Shown: one piece after another, positions 17,892 to 26,586 of the stretch
Layout: the number at the start of each line of letters is the position of its first letter
Position numbering within the stretch: the stretch's first letter is position 1
Assembly (NCBI RefSeq): GCF_016313185.1
Contig: NZ_CP066218.1
Location: 1,922,001-1,986,000 of the forward strand
Length of the DNA: 64,000 nt
Source of the DNA: Mycolicibacterium baixiangningiae
GTDB lineage: Bacteria > Actinomycetota > Actinomycetes > Mycobacteriales > Mycobacteriaceae
Reading direction: 5' to 3'
Program-made: the position numbers and the translations under genes
The notes under the pieces: generated by a model
Told to the model about the DNA's origin: nothing
Seen by the model: only the letters and a program-made list of their open reading frames with translations
The model's database searches: none

Positions 17892-19648
17892 ACTTCGACA
17901 GACAGGTCGACGTGCTGGTGGTGGGCTCCGGGGGCGGCGGTATGACGGCCGCGCTGACCGCGCAGTCCTGTGGGCTGGACACCTTGGTGGTCGAGAAGGC
18001 CGCGCATTTCGGCGGATCCACCGCGCTCTCGGGCGGCGGCATCTGGGTGCCGGGCGCCCCGTCGCAGCGCAAAGCCGGTTACACACCGGACCCCGAGAGC
18101 GTCTTCGGCTACCTCAAACAGATCACCGGCGGTCTGGTCAGCGATGCGCGTCTGCGCACGTACGTCGACGCCGCCCCGCAGATGATGGAATTCCTCGAGG
18201 ACCTCAGCCCGTGGTTCGAATTCGTGTGGAAACCCGGCTACGCCGACTACTACCCGGAGCTGCCCGGCGGATCAGAACTCGGCAGCACGATCAACGTGCC
18301 GGCCATCGATCTGCGTGAACTCGGCGAGGAGGAGCAGCACCTGCTGCAGCCGCTCGCGTTGGCGCCCAAGGGAATCTGGTTCGCGCCCAAAGACCTTCGC
18401 CTCTTCTACCAGGTACGCCAGAACTGGCGGGGTAAGGCCGTCCTGGTCAAGCTGATCTGGCGGATGGTCAGGGCGCGGGTGTTCGGCGACCGGATGGCCG
18501 CCATCGGCCAGTCGCTGGCCGCGCGGATGCGCCTGGCCATGAAACAACAGGACATCCCGCTGTGGCTGGACACCCCGATGACCGAACTCATCACCGGTCC
18601 CGACGGTGAGGTGGTCGGTGCGGTCATCGAGAAGGACGGGCGTGCGGTCCATATCGGCGCGCGCCGCGGAGTGATCCTGGCCGCCGGCGGATTCGACCAC
18701 GACATGGCGTGGCGCAAGCAGCACCTGCCCCTCCTGGAGAAGGACTGGAGCTTCGGGAACCCGGCCAACGTGGGCGACGGTATCCGTGCCGGCGAGAGGG
18801 TCGGCGCTGCAAGCGAACTGCTCGACGAGGCCTGGTGGTTCCCGGCGATGTGCTGGCCCGACGGCCGGTTGCAGTTCATGCTCAACGAACGCATGATGCC
18901 CGCCCAGTTCGTCGTCAACGGCGACGGCAGGCGCTTCATCAACGAGGCGGCGCCCTACATGGACTTCGCGCACGCGATGATCGACGGGCAGCGCTCCGGT
19001 GTCACGCACATCCCGTGCTGGCTGATCACCGACATCGCATCGTTCCACCGCTACGTCGTCGGCGGCCATCTACCCATCCCGAAGATCCCGTTCGCGCCCG
19101 TGCCCACCGGCTGGAAAGTGCCCAAGGCGTGGCTGGAGTCCGGGGTGGTCCACGAGGCGCGCACATGGGAGGAGATGGCGGGCAAGATCGGGGTGCCGCC
19201 GGAGCACCTGCGCCGGACCGCCGAGCGGTTCAACGAACTGGCGCACAAGGGCCACGACGACGACTTCAATCGCGGCGACAGCGCCTACGACAACTACTAC
19301 GGCGACCCCACACTGCCCAACCCCAACCTGCACCCGCTGGGCAAACCGCCGTACTACGCGTTCCAGATCATCCTCGGCGACCTCGGCACCTCCGGCGGGC
19401 TGCGCACCGACGAACACGCCAGGGTGCTGCGCGCCGACGATTCGGTCGTGCCCGGCTTGTACGCGGTGGGCAACAACTCCGCGGCGGTGATGGGCCGCAG
19501 TTACGCCGGGGCGGGCGCGACGATCGGCCCCGCGATGACCTTCGGCTACGTCGCCGCCAAACACATTGCCGCACAACCCGTTGCCAGTGCGCCACCACAC
19601 CAAGCTCAACCCAGTCCAGGGCCGTCACCCATCGGAGGAAGCACATGA
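17888..19648 (+). CDS. FAD-binding dehydrogenase, KstD-like (second copy)
   Basis: A 586-residue flavoprotein. The FAD motif [15 protein letters not shown] is at residues 9-23, [18 protein letters not shown] near 38, and the C-terminal [16 protein letters not shown] near 540. Like KstD it should desaturate a ring ketone, which would prepare a ring for aromatisation before hydroxylation and cleavage by the neighbours. It is only distantly similar to the copy at 11943, so it is not a recent duplicate. The C-terminal 20 residues are low-complexity, rich in Pro, Ser, Ala and Gln. It starts GTG 17888 and overlaps the next gene by ATGA. Confidence 0.8.
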   Translation: MNFDRQVDVLVVGSGGGGMTAALTAQSCGLDTLVVEKAAHFGGSTALSGGGIWVPGAPSQRKAGYTPDPESVFGYLKQITGGLVSDARLRTYVDAAPQMMEFLEDLSPWFEFVWKPGYADYYPELPGGSELGSTINVPAIDLRELGEEEQHLLQPLALAPKGIWFAPKDLRLFYQVRQNWRGKAVLVKLIWRMVRARVFGDRMAAIGQSLAARMRLAMKQQDIPLWLDTPMTELITGPDGEVVGAVIEKDGRAVHIGARRGVILAAGGFDHDMAWRKQHLPLLEKDWSFGNPANVGDGIRAGERVGAASELLDEAWWFPAMCWPDGRLQFMLNERMMPAQFVVNGDGRRFINEAAPYMDFAHAMIDGQRSGVTHIPCWLITDIASFHRYVVGGHLPIPKIPFAPVPTGWKVPKAWLESGVVHEARTWEEMAGKIGVPPEHLRRTAERFNELAHKGHDDDFNRGDSAYDNYYGDPTLPNPNLHPLGKPPYYAFQIILGDLGTSGGLRTDEHARVLRADDSVVPGLYAVGNNSAAVMGRSYAGAGATIGPAMTFGYVAAKHIAAQPVASAPPHQAQPSPGPSPIGGST

Positions 19649-20964
19649 AGATCTCGCTGTTCTACGAATTCCCGCTGCCGCGGCCGTGGTCGGAGGACGA
19701 CGAGCATCAGCTGTTCCAGCACGGCCTGGACGAGGTCGAGGCTGCCGACAAGGCCGGTTTCTCGACGGTCTGGCTCACCGAGCACCACTTCCTCGAGGAG
19801 TACTGTCACTCGACCGCGCCGGAGATGTTCCTGGCTGCGGCGAGCCAGCGCACCAAGGACATCCGGCTGGGCTTCGGGGTCATGCACCTGCCGCCGTCGA
19901 TCAACCATCCGGCGCGCATCGCCGAGCGGGTGTCGACGCTGGACCACCTCTCGAACGGCCGCGTCGAATTCGGCACCGGTGAAGGCTCGTCGGTCGCCGA
20001 ACTCGGCGGCTTCAACATCGACCCCGCCGACAAGCGCGCCCAGTGGGAGGAGGCGCTCGAGGTGACTATCCGCTCGATGGTCGAGGCGCCCTTCACCGGG
20101 TTCAAGGGTGAGCACATCGAAATGCCGGCTCGCAACGTCATCCCCAAGCCGTTGCAGAAGCCGCACCCGCCGGTCTGGGTGGCGTGCACCCGCCCCTCGT
20201 CGGTCCAGATGGCGGCCCAGAAGGCCATCGGCGCACTGAGTTTCGCCTACACCGGTCCTGAGGCGCTCAAGGAGCGCGTGGACGGCTACTACAAGGAATT
20301 CGAGGCCAACGGCACGCCGGTCACCCCGGCCATCAACCCGAACCTGCTGGCCATCGGCGGTGACCTGTCGATGATGGTGGCCAAGACCGACGACGAGGCG
20401 CTCAAACGCCTCGGCATCGGCGGCGGGTTCTTCTCGTTCGGGATCATGCACTACTACCTGACCGGTATGCACACCCCCGGACGCACCGGGGTGTGGGAGC
20501 TCTACGAGCAGGCGGTCAAAGAGGATCCGACGCTCGCCTACGGCCCCGGGCGCGGTGCGATCGGCTCACCGGACACGGTGCGCGAGTTTCTGCGCGGCTA
20601 CGAAGCCAGCGGCGTCGACGAGATCATCCTGCTGCTCAACCCCCGCAGCCATGAGGGCACCATGGAGTCCATCGAGATCATGGGCAAGGAGATCCTGCCC
20701 GAGTTCATCGAACGCGACGAGAAGGCGGTCAGGGACAAGGCGACGCGGCTCGCGCCGGTCGTCGAGAAGGTCGAGGGGCGCCGTCAGCACTCCGATGCGC
20801 CGCTCTTCGACGAGACGTACTCGTTCGGTGGCCTGCCCACCGGGCGCGGCGGCAAGTTCACCGCGGGTGAGATTCCCGAGGCGATGGCCGAGATCAACGA
20901 GGGCCGGGTCAAAGCTGCGGAACAAGAGAAGCAGGCCAGGGCAGTCAAGGAAGCGTCGGGCTAG
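19645..20964 (+). CDS. LLM-class flavin-dependent monooxygenase
   Basis: A 439-residue luciferase-fold protein beginning [15 protein letters not shown], with VWLTEHHFLEEY near residue 40 and GVMHLPPSINHPARIAERV near 78, the features of FMN-type LLM monooxygenases. A C-terminal extension of about 90 residues ends in a charged helix (EQEKQARAVKEAS). It probably uses FMNH2 from the flavin reductase at 22811 to put an oxygen atom into a substrate, as a hydroxylation or Baeyer-Villiger step. The ATG 19645 has CGGAGGAA upstream and overlaps the preceding stop. Confidence 0.8.
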   Translation: MKISLFYEFPLPRPWSEDDEHQLFQHGLDEVEAADKAGFSTVWLTEHHFLEEYCHSTAPEMFLAAASQRTKDIRLGFGVMHLPPSINHPARIAERVSTLDHLSNGRVEFGTGEGSSVAELGGFNIDPADKRAQWEEALEVTIRSMVEAPFTGFKGEHIEMPARNVIPKPLQKPHPPVWVACTRPSSVQMAAQKAIGALSFAYTGPEALKERVDGYYKEFEANGTPVTPAINPNLLAIGGDLSMMVAKTDDEALKRLGIGGGFFSFGIMHYYLTGMHTPGRTGVWELYEQAVKEDPTLAYGPGRGAIGSPDTVREFLRGYEASGVDEIILLLNPRSHEGTMESIEIMGKEILPEFIERDEKAVRDKATRLAPVVEKVEGRRQHSDAPLFDETYSFGGLPTGRGGKFTAGEIPEAMAEINEGRVKAAEQEKQARAVKEASG

Positions 20965-20974
20965 GCCGACTCGC

Positions 20975-21793
20975 GTGGGCGACATCGATCAGCTGTGGCG
21001 CTACGACGGTAAGCGGGTCGTCGTCACCGGGTGCGCATCGGGTATCGGCGCGCACCTCGTACGGCAGCTGAGCGGTCTCGGCGCGAAGGTGGTGGGGCTC
21101 GACATGCGTCGTCCCGCCGTCGATCTCGATGAGTTCGTCGAGATCGACCTGTCCGAACAGGCGTCGGTCGAACACGCCGCGGCGACGGTCGGCGGCCAGG
21201 TCGACGCGTTGTTCAACGTCGCGGGGGTGTCGTCGGGCATCGGCGATCCGTTACGGGTGGTGACCATCAACTTCCTGGGCACCCGGTTGTTCACCGAGGC
21301 GCTGGTGTCGTCGATGCCACCGGGGTCGGCGATCGCCAACGTGTCTTCGCTCGCCGCATCGTCCTACCGGGAGAACGCCGCGGTCACGGCCGGGCTGCTC
21401 GACACCGCCACCGTCGACGAGGGCATCGAGTGGTGCCGGGGCAATCCTGAGGCACTCGCCGACGGGGGCGGGTACCGGCTGTCCAAGGAGGCGATCATCC
21501 TCTACGGCATGGCCCACGTCGCAGCGTTGGGCGCCAAGGGAATCCGGATCAACTGCACCGCACCCGGGGTCACCGACACCCCGATTCTCGACCAGTTGCG
21601 CACGGCCTACGGGCAGGAGTTCCTCGACTCCTTCCGAACACCCCTCGGCCGCGTCGCCGGTCCCGACGAGCAGGCCAGCGTGCTGGTCTTCTTGAACAGT
21701 CCGGCCGCCAGTTACCTCACCGGACAGGTGATCTGGGTGGACGGCGGCACCATGGGCGAGACGGACCTCGCGGATGCGGTGCCCCGACGATGA
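20975..21793 (+). CDS. SDR, coniferyl-alcohol-dehydrogenase-like
   Basis: A 272-residue SDR with VTGCASGIG near residue 18, FNVAGVSSG near 75 and YRLSK near 168, plus an insertion (residues about 115-165) before the Tyr. This build is shared by 3-alpha-hydroxysteroid dehydrogenase/carbonyl reductases and coniferyl alcohol dehydrogenases. It should interconvert an alcohol and a carbonyl in the same pathway as the surrounding ring-cleavage enzymes. GTG 20975 is chosen as the first start after the upstream stop; the ribosome site is weak. Confidence 0.75.
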   Translation: MGDIDQLWRYDGKRVVVTGCASGIGAHLVRQLSGLGAKVVGLDMRRPAVDLDEFVEIDLSEQASVEHAAATVGGQVDALFNVAGVSSGIGDPLRVVTINFLGTRLFTEALVSSMPPGSAIANVSSLAASSYRENAAVTAGLLDTATVDEGIEWCRGNPEALADGGGYRLSKEAIILYGMAHVAALGAKGIRINCTAPGVTDTPILDQLRTAYGQEFLDSFRTPLGRVAGPDEQASVLVFLNSPAASYLTGQVIWVDGGTMGETDLADAVPRR

Positions 21794-21809
21794 GACGGAG
21801 AAACCACAC

Positions 21810-22799
21810 ATGGCCACACTCGACGAGTTCCGCCGCGCGGGCGACGCCGTGCGCAACTGGGGGCGCTGGGGTGACGCCGACGAACTCGGCACGCTGAACT
21901 TCATCACCGCCGACAAGGTGGCCGAAGGCGCGGGCCTGGTCCGCCACGGCAAGGTGTTTGCGCTCGGCGTCGACTTCGGTTCGGCGGGCCCCCAGGGCGC
22001 ATTCCAGTACCGGCCGAACCCGATGCACGTGATGACCGTCGACGGCGGCGACGCCCACACCCTGGTGCAGTACGGCCCGCAGTGGCTGAAGAACACTGTC
22101 GCCCAGCAGCTTGCCGGTTACTTCGTCGACAACCCGTTCCGGTTCAACGATGACATGATCATCATGCCGCTGCAGGCCGCCACCCAGTGGGATGCGTTGT
22201 CGCACGTCTACTACGACGACAAGCTGTACAACGGATTCCCGGCCGATTCGGTGACCAGCCAGGGCGCCTTCCACTGCGGCATCGACAAAGTCGACAGCAA
22301 GGGCATCACCTCCCGTGCCGTCCTGCTCGACCTCGTGCGCCATCGCGGGGCGGATGTGTACCTCGAACACGGTGAGCCGATCACCCCCGACGAACTCGAC
22401 GAGGTGGCGCGCGCCCAAGGGGTATCGGTGGGCAGCGGGGACATCGTGCTGATCCGGACCGGTTGGTGGGACCGGTTCCTCGAGGCCGGTGACGGCACCG
22501 AACCGTACGCCGGGCTGGACTGGCGCTGCGCATCGTGGCTGCACGAGCGTGAGGTGGCGGCGATCGCCGCCGACAATCTCATGGTCGAGGATCCGGTGTC
22601 CGGCGTCGAGGGCACGATCCTGCCGATGCACATGCTGTGCCTGCGGGATATGGGCCTGATGCTCGGCGAGTACTGGGATCTCGGTGCCCTGGCCGCCGAC
22701 TGTGCCGCCGACGGCGTCTACGAATTCCAGCTCATCGCACCGCCTTTGCGCGTGACCGGTGCGGTGGGCGCACCGCTGAACCCGATCGCGATCAAGTGA
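21810..22799 (+). CDS. Cyclase-family metal-dependent hydrolase
   Basis: A 329-residue member of the cyclase/kynurenine-formamidase family. The metal-site region reads QWDALSHVYYDD near residue 130, the form seen in the long actinobacterial branch. Family members hydrolyse amides, lactones or esters. In this operon a lactone made by the LLM monooxygenase would be a sensible substrate, but that is inference. ATG 21810 is chosen over an upstream in-frame start because the preceding SDR ends at 21793. It is followed after 11 nt by the flavin reductase. Confidence 0.75.
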   Translation: MATLDEFRRAGDAVRNWGRWGDADELGTLNFITADKVAEGAGLVRHGKVFALGVDFGSAGPQGAFQYRPNPMHVMTVDGGDAHTLVQYGPQWLKNTVAQQLAGYFVDNPFRFNDDMIIMPLQAATQWDALSHVYYDDKLYNGFPADSVTSQGAFHCGIDKVDSKGITSRAVLLDLVRHRGADVYLEHGEPITPDELDEVARAQGVSVGSGDIVLIRTGWWDRFLEAGDGTEPYAGLDWRCASWLHEREVAAIAADNLMVEDPVSGVEGTILPMHMLCLRDMGLMLGEYWDLGALAADCAADGVYEFQLIAPPLRVTGAVGAPLNPIAIK

Positions 22800-22810
22800 C
22801 GGGGGAGGAC

Positions 22811-23392
22811 ATGACCGCACCGGATGATGCGCCATTGGTCGTCGGGCTGGGTGGCACGCTGCGGGCGAGCTCCTCGACCGAGCGGGCGGTGCGGTACTGC
22901 CTGGAGGCCGTCGAACGTCAGGGCGGCCGGACCCGGATGTTCGCGGGTCCGGACCTCGATATGCCGATGTACGCGCCGCATCAACTCGAGCGCACTCCGG
23001 GGGCACTGGAACTCGTTGCGGCGCTTCGGGATGCCGACGCGGTGGTGGTCGGCTCGCCGGGATACCACGGTGCGATCTCCGGACTGGTCAAGAACGCGCT
23101 CGACTACATCGAGGATCTGCGGGAGGACCCGCGGGTGTACCTCGACAACACCCCGTGGGGCTGTATCAGCTGCGCGTACGGGTGGCAGGCCGCGGTCAAC
23201 ACGCTCGGGCAGCTGCGTTCGATCGGGCATGCGCTGCGGGCCTGGCCGACCCCGCTCGGCGTCGCGATCAACTCCGCCGAGCCCATCTGGGATGACGGCG
23301 GTCAGCTGGTCGACGAATCGGTGCGCAACCAGCTCGACCTGCTCGCGAACCAGGTGCTGACGTTTGCCGCGGCGCACCGGACGGCGAAGTAA
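22811..23392 (+). CDS. NAD(P)H-dependent FMN reductase (flavodoxin-like)
   Basis: A 193-residue flavodoxin-fold protein with GLGGTLRASSSTERAV near residue 13 and GSPGYHGAISGLVKNALDY near 85, the phosphate- and flavin-binding loops of the NADPH:FMN oxidoreductase family. As last gene of the operon it most likely supplies reduced flavin to the LLM monooxygenase at 19645, forming a two-component system. GGGGGAGG precedes the ATG. It ends just before the 3' end of the opposite-strand HNH gene. Confidence 0.8.
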   Translation: MTAPDDAPLVVGLGGTLRASSSTERAVRYCLEAVERQGGRTRMFAGPDLDMPMYAPHQLERTPGALELVAALRDADAVVVGSPGYHGAISGLVKNALDYIEDLREDPRVYLDNTPWGCISCAYGWQAAVNTLGQLRSIGHALRAWPTPLGVAINSAEPIWDDGGQLVDESVRNQLDLLANQVLTFAAAHRTAK

Positions 23393-23406
23393 ACTTGACT
23401 GGTCGC

Positions 23407-23437
23407 CTGTGCGCCAACGTATAGCGCTGTGCGCCAA
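23407..23437. repeat. Two direct repeats CTGTGCGCCAA, 20-bp period
   Basis: CTGTGCGCCAA occurs at 23407-23417 and 23427-23437, immediately 3' of the HNH gene. It may mark the edge of the 13E12-type unit or be part of a terminator. I see no matching pair at the other side of that gene. Confidence 0.4.
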
Positions 23438-23442
23438 GGTGC

Positions 23443-24723
23443 CTAGTTGTTGGTTGCGGGTGGTGGTTGGAAGGGTGTGTACCACCACCAGTCGGCGCGT
23501 TCGCCGCTGGTTCCGGGGTAGGGCGCGACCGCCGGTGGAGGTTGGGTGGGTGGACGCGCCAGCGATCCGTTGTGGAGTTGTTGGCCATGGCTGTCGGTGA
23601 CGATGAGGTGGCCGGCGGGTCCGGTGATGGTGATGATGCCTTTGTGGTGTGCCCGGTGGTGGTACGGGCAGAGCAGCACGAGGTTGTCGAGGTTGGTGGG
23701 GCCGCCGTGTTCCCAGTGCCGGATGTGGTGGGCGTGGAGTCCGCGGGTGGCATCACACCCGGGGACTGCGCAGGTGCGGTCGCGGTGCTCCAGGGCGCGG
23801 CGTAGGCGGCGGTTGATCAGCCGGGTGGTGCGTCCGGCGCCGATGACATGGCCGTCGCGTTCGAACCACACCTCGCACGTGGCATCACAGGTGAGGTACT
23901 GCCGGTCGCCCTCAGGCAGCAGCGGGCCGAGATGCAGGGCGGCGATGCGGTCTTTGACGTCGACGTGCACGACGACGGTGGTGTGCTGGCTGTGCGGGCG
24001 GCGGACGGCGTCGGTGTCCCAGGCGGTGTCGATGATGTCGAGGAACGCATCGACGGTGGTGGGCATCGGGGGCCGATTCCCGGAGGGGGTGTCGCCGTGG
24101 TCGCGTTCCCATTGGGCGACCATGCCCTCGCGGCGGCTCGTCAGGGCGGCGTCGACTTTCGCTGACTCGGCGTGGGGGAGTGTGATGTGCCAGGTGGTGT
24201 GCTGGTCATCGGAGGTCGTGGTGATCGAGGACTCCGCCTCCGGCGGCGGATGCGGATCGTCTTCGTCTTGTTGGGGTTCGGGAGCGGGAGGAGGTTCGGG
24301 GCGGGGTGCGAGTTTGAGCGCGGTGCGTAGCTGGTTGACGCTGGCGTGTTTGGCCAATTCAGCGTAGTGCTCGTCGGATCCGGGGGCAGCCTTCTCGGCG
24401 ATCAGCCCGACCTGATCCAGGGACAGTCGGCCCTCGCGCAGCTCTTGGACGCAGCGCGGGAATTCCTCGATCCGCTCGGCCACGGCGGTGATCGTCTTGG
24501 CGTTGGCCGTCGAGCATCCGGTCTTCCACGCCACCAGCGCGGAAATCGATCGCGCGCCGGTGATGCCCCCTAACCCCTCGCGGTCGATCTCGGCGGCGAT
24601 CTCCACCATGCGGCCGTCGATCGCGTTGCGTTGGCCCGCCAGCTCCGCCACCTCCTCGAACAACACCTCGAGCCGCGCAGCGCGAGGCGCGCTGGGGACG
24701 AAAGACGGTGCGCTCGAGGGCAT
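23443..24723 (-). CDS. DUF222 / HNH endonuclease domain protein (13E12 repeat family type)
   Basis: About 426 residues. The N-terminal half is the DUF222 helical domain (GRMVEIAAEIDREG; ALVAWKTGCSTANAK), a Pro/Glu-rich linker follows near residues 160-190, and the C-terminus holds the HNH core CAVPGCDATRGLHAHHI followed by LVLLCPYHHRAHH. Multi-copy proteins of this type are characteristic of mycobacteria (REP13E12) and their role is unsettled; a nuclease within a selfish or phage-target repeat is often suggested. I take ATG 24723; a TTG at 24768 would add 15 residues. It interrupts two catabolic operons and probably is not part of the pathway. Confidence 0.85.
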   Translation of the reverse strand: MPSSAPSFVPSAPRAARLEVLFEEVAELAGQRNAIDGRMVEIAAEIDREGLGGITGARSISALVAWKTGCSTANAKTITAVAERIEEFPRCVQELREGRLSLDQVGLIAEKAAPGSDEHYAELAKHASVNQLRTALKLAPRPEPPPAPEPQQDEDDPHPPPEAESSITTTSDDQHTTWHITLPHAESAKVDAALTSRREGMVAQWERDHGDTPSGNRPPMPTTVDAFLDIIDTAWDTDAVRRPHSQHTTVVVHVDVKDRIAALHLGPLLPEGDRQYLTCDATCEVWFERDGHVIGAGRTTRLINRRLRRALEHRDRTCAVPGCDATRGLHAHHIRHWEHGGPTNLDNLVLLCPYHHRAHHKGIITITGPAGHLIVTDSHGQQLHNGSLARPPTQPPPAVAPYPGTSGERADWWWYTPFQPPPATNN

Positions 24724-24817
24724 GACCCCATTCTGGCAGCGGGGTATGACAAATCTCGGGCCGCGCAAAGTCCGGCCGACAAGCGCACATTAAGCACTTC
24801 GGTCATTCCGGGCGTTA

Positions 24818-24832
24818 GAGAATCAGGTTCTC
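24818..24832. promoter_or_regulatory. Candidate operator GAGAAT-CAG-GTTCTC
   Basis: Full match to GAGAAT-N3-RTTCTC, 31 nt before the GTG of the hydrolase at 24864 and on the far side of the divergent HNH gene start. It should control the 24864 operon. Confidence 0.7.
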
Positions 24833-24863
24833 CTGGAGCGGGAACAACAGTATCGTGTGAGCC

Positions 24864-25706
24864 GTGACGTTTCAGCGCAAATCGGTCGCGGTCGACGGAC
24901 TGACCACCGGCTATCTCGAAGCCGGACAAGGCGATCCGATGGTGCTCCTGCACGGTGGTGAGTTCGGGGCGAGCGCCGAACTCGGCTGGGAACGGACGAT
25001 CGACGTGCTGGCGCAGCGCTACCACGTCCTCGCCCCCGACATGCTCGGATTCGGCCGGTCGGCGAAGGTCGTGGACTTCACCGACGGCCGCGGGATGCGG
25101 ATCCGCCACATCGCGCGTTTCTGCGAAGTCCTCGGCGTACGGACCGCACACTTCGTCGGCAACTCGATGGGAGCGATCAACCTGCTCGTCGACGCCACCT
25201 CCGGGGCTCCCGCGCTGCCCGTCCGCAGCCTCGTCGCACTCTGCGGCGGCGGGACCATCCAGCGCAACGAACACGCGAACGCCCTCTACGACTACGACGC
25301 CACGCTCGACGGGATGCGCCGTATCGTCACCGCGCTGTTCGCCGACCCGTCGTATCCGTCCGATGACGGATACGTCCGCAGGCGCTACGAGTCGTCCATC
25401 GCCCCCGGGGCTTGGGAGTCGTTGGCAGCAGCCCGTTTTCGCCGTCCCGGCTTGGAACCGCCGCCCCCACCGTCGGCCACCCGACCTTATGAGCGCATCA
25501 CGGTGCCCGCGCTCATCGTCGAGGGGGAGCGGGACAAGCTGCTCCCTCCGGGGTGGGCCGCCGAGATCGCCGGTCAGATCTCCGGTGCGCGTTCGGCCGT
25601 CATCCCGGCCGCCGGCCACTGCCCGCAGATCGAGCAGCCCGCCGCCGTCGCCGATCTGCTTCTCGACTTCTTCGCCGATGTGCCCCAACGAAAGGTGTCT
25701 GCCTGA
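24864..25706 (+). CDS. Alpha/beta hydrolase (MhpC-like, second)
   Basis: A 280-residue alpha/beta hydrolase with HGGEFGAS near residue 31 (oxyanion loop), nucleophile GNSMGA near 100, an acid in the GERDKLLPPG segment near 218 and His in AAGHCPQIE near 250. It resembles carbon-carbon bond hydrolases of meta-cleavage pathways, as does the protein at 14448, but esters are possible. It is the first gene after the operator at 24818 and starts with GTG. The SDR gene begins inside its stop (TGATG). Confidence 0.8.
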   Translation: MTFQRKSVAVDGLTTGYLEAGQGDPMVLLHGGEFGASAELGWERTIDVLAQRYHVLAPDMLGFGRSAKVVDFTDGRGMRIRHIARFCEVLGVRTAHFVGNSMGAINLLVDATSGAPALPVRSLVALCGGGTIQRNEHANALYDYDATLDGMRRIVTALFADPSYPSDDGYVRRRYESSIAPGAWESLAAARFRRPGLEPPPPPSATRPYERITVPALIVEGERDKLLPPGWAAEIAGQISGARSAVIPAAGHCPQIEQPAAVADLLLDFFADVPQRKVSA

Positions 25707-26542
25707 TGGCCAATGAACTGGACGGGCGAGTCGCCGTCGTCACCGGCGGGGCGTCGGGAATCGGGCGCGGCATCGTCGAACGGTTCGCCGCCGAGGGAGC
25801 CAAGGTCGTCATCGCCGACGTCCAGGACGAGCTCGGCGAGGCGCTGGCGTCGCAGGCCGGCCCCGATGCGCTGTTCCACCACACCGATGTGGGCGACCAG
25901 GAGCAGATCGGCGAGCTGGTTGCCACCGCGGTGGAGCGGTTCGGCGCCCTCGACGTGATGGTGAACAACGCCGGGATCTCCAGCCCGCTGCGGCGCGGCC
26001 TGTTCACCGAAGACCTGACGGAGTTCGACCGGGTGATGCGGGTGAACCTGCTCAGCGTCATGGCGGGCACCCGGGACGCGGGCCGGTACATGGCCGAACA
26101 CGGCGGCGGGTCGATCATCAACCTGTCGTCGATCGGCGGTATCCAGGCCGGTGGCGGGGTTCCGGTGTACCGGGCGTCGAAGGCGGCCATCCTGCACTTC
26201 ACCAAATGCGCGGCGATCGAGTTGGCGCACTACGACATCCGCGTGAACTGCATTGCGCCGGGCAACATCCCGACGCCGATCCTGCAGTCCTCGGCCACGG
26301 GAGAGGACCGCGAACGGCTCGAACGTTTCGAGGCCAGGATCCGGGCCCAGATGCGCGACGACCGGCCACTCAAACGCGACGGCACCCCCGAGGACGTCGC
26401 AGAGGCGGCGCTGTACCTGGCCACCGAACGGTCCCGGTACGTCACCGGCATCGTGCTGCCGGTCGAGGGCGGCACCATCGCCGGCAAGGTCATGGCGCGA
26501 AAGGCCGGTTCGGAGATCCCGGCCAACGGCGCACCGTCGTGA
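25706..26542 (+). CDS. Short-chain dehydrogenase/reductase
   Basis: A 278-residue classical SDR: VTGGASGIGRG near residue 11, NNAGIS near 86, NLSSIGG near 137 and YRASK near 156. The C-terminal tail of about 20 residues after the typical VEGGTIAG end is charged and probably disordered. It should act on an alcohol/ketone, perhaps with the hydrolase and P450 of the same operon. ATG 25706 overlaps the hydrolase stop. A TetR gene follows after 44 nt holding a separate palindrome. Confidence 0.85.
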   Translation: MANELDGRVAVVTGGASGIGRGIVERFAAEGAKVVIADVQDELGEALASQAGPDALFHHTDVGDQEQIGELVATAVERFGALDVMVNNAGISSPLRRGLFTEDLTEFDRVMRVNLLSVMAGTRDAGRYMAEHGGGSIINLSSIGGIQAGGGVPVYRASKAAILHFTKCAAIELAHYDIRVNCIAPGNIPTPILQSSATGEDRERLERFEARIRAQMRDDRPLKRDGTPEDVAEAALYLATERSRYVTGIVLPVEGGTIAGKVMARKAGSEIPANGAPS

Positions 26543-26545
26543 GTT

Positions 26546-26565
26546 TAAATCAGTCACTTGACTTA
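26546..26565. promoter_or_regulatory. Palindrome TAAATCA-N6-TGACTTA, likely TetR operator
   Basis: Arms of 7 bp with one mismatch, unusually AT-rich for this DNA, in the 44-nt gap just before the TetR gene at 26587. It is unlike the GAGAAT-type sites, so this TetR probably has its own operator here. Confidence 0.55.
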
Positions 26566-26586
26566 AGACCTGGGGCCGAGTTGACT

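Noticed and set aside
18709..19644. Very long frame reading into the LLM monooxygenase from upstream
   Set aside because: It lies across the KstD-like gene in another frame and has arginine-rich, non-protein-like content; the true start is ATG 19645.
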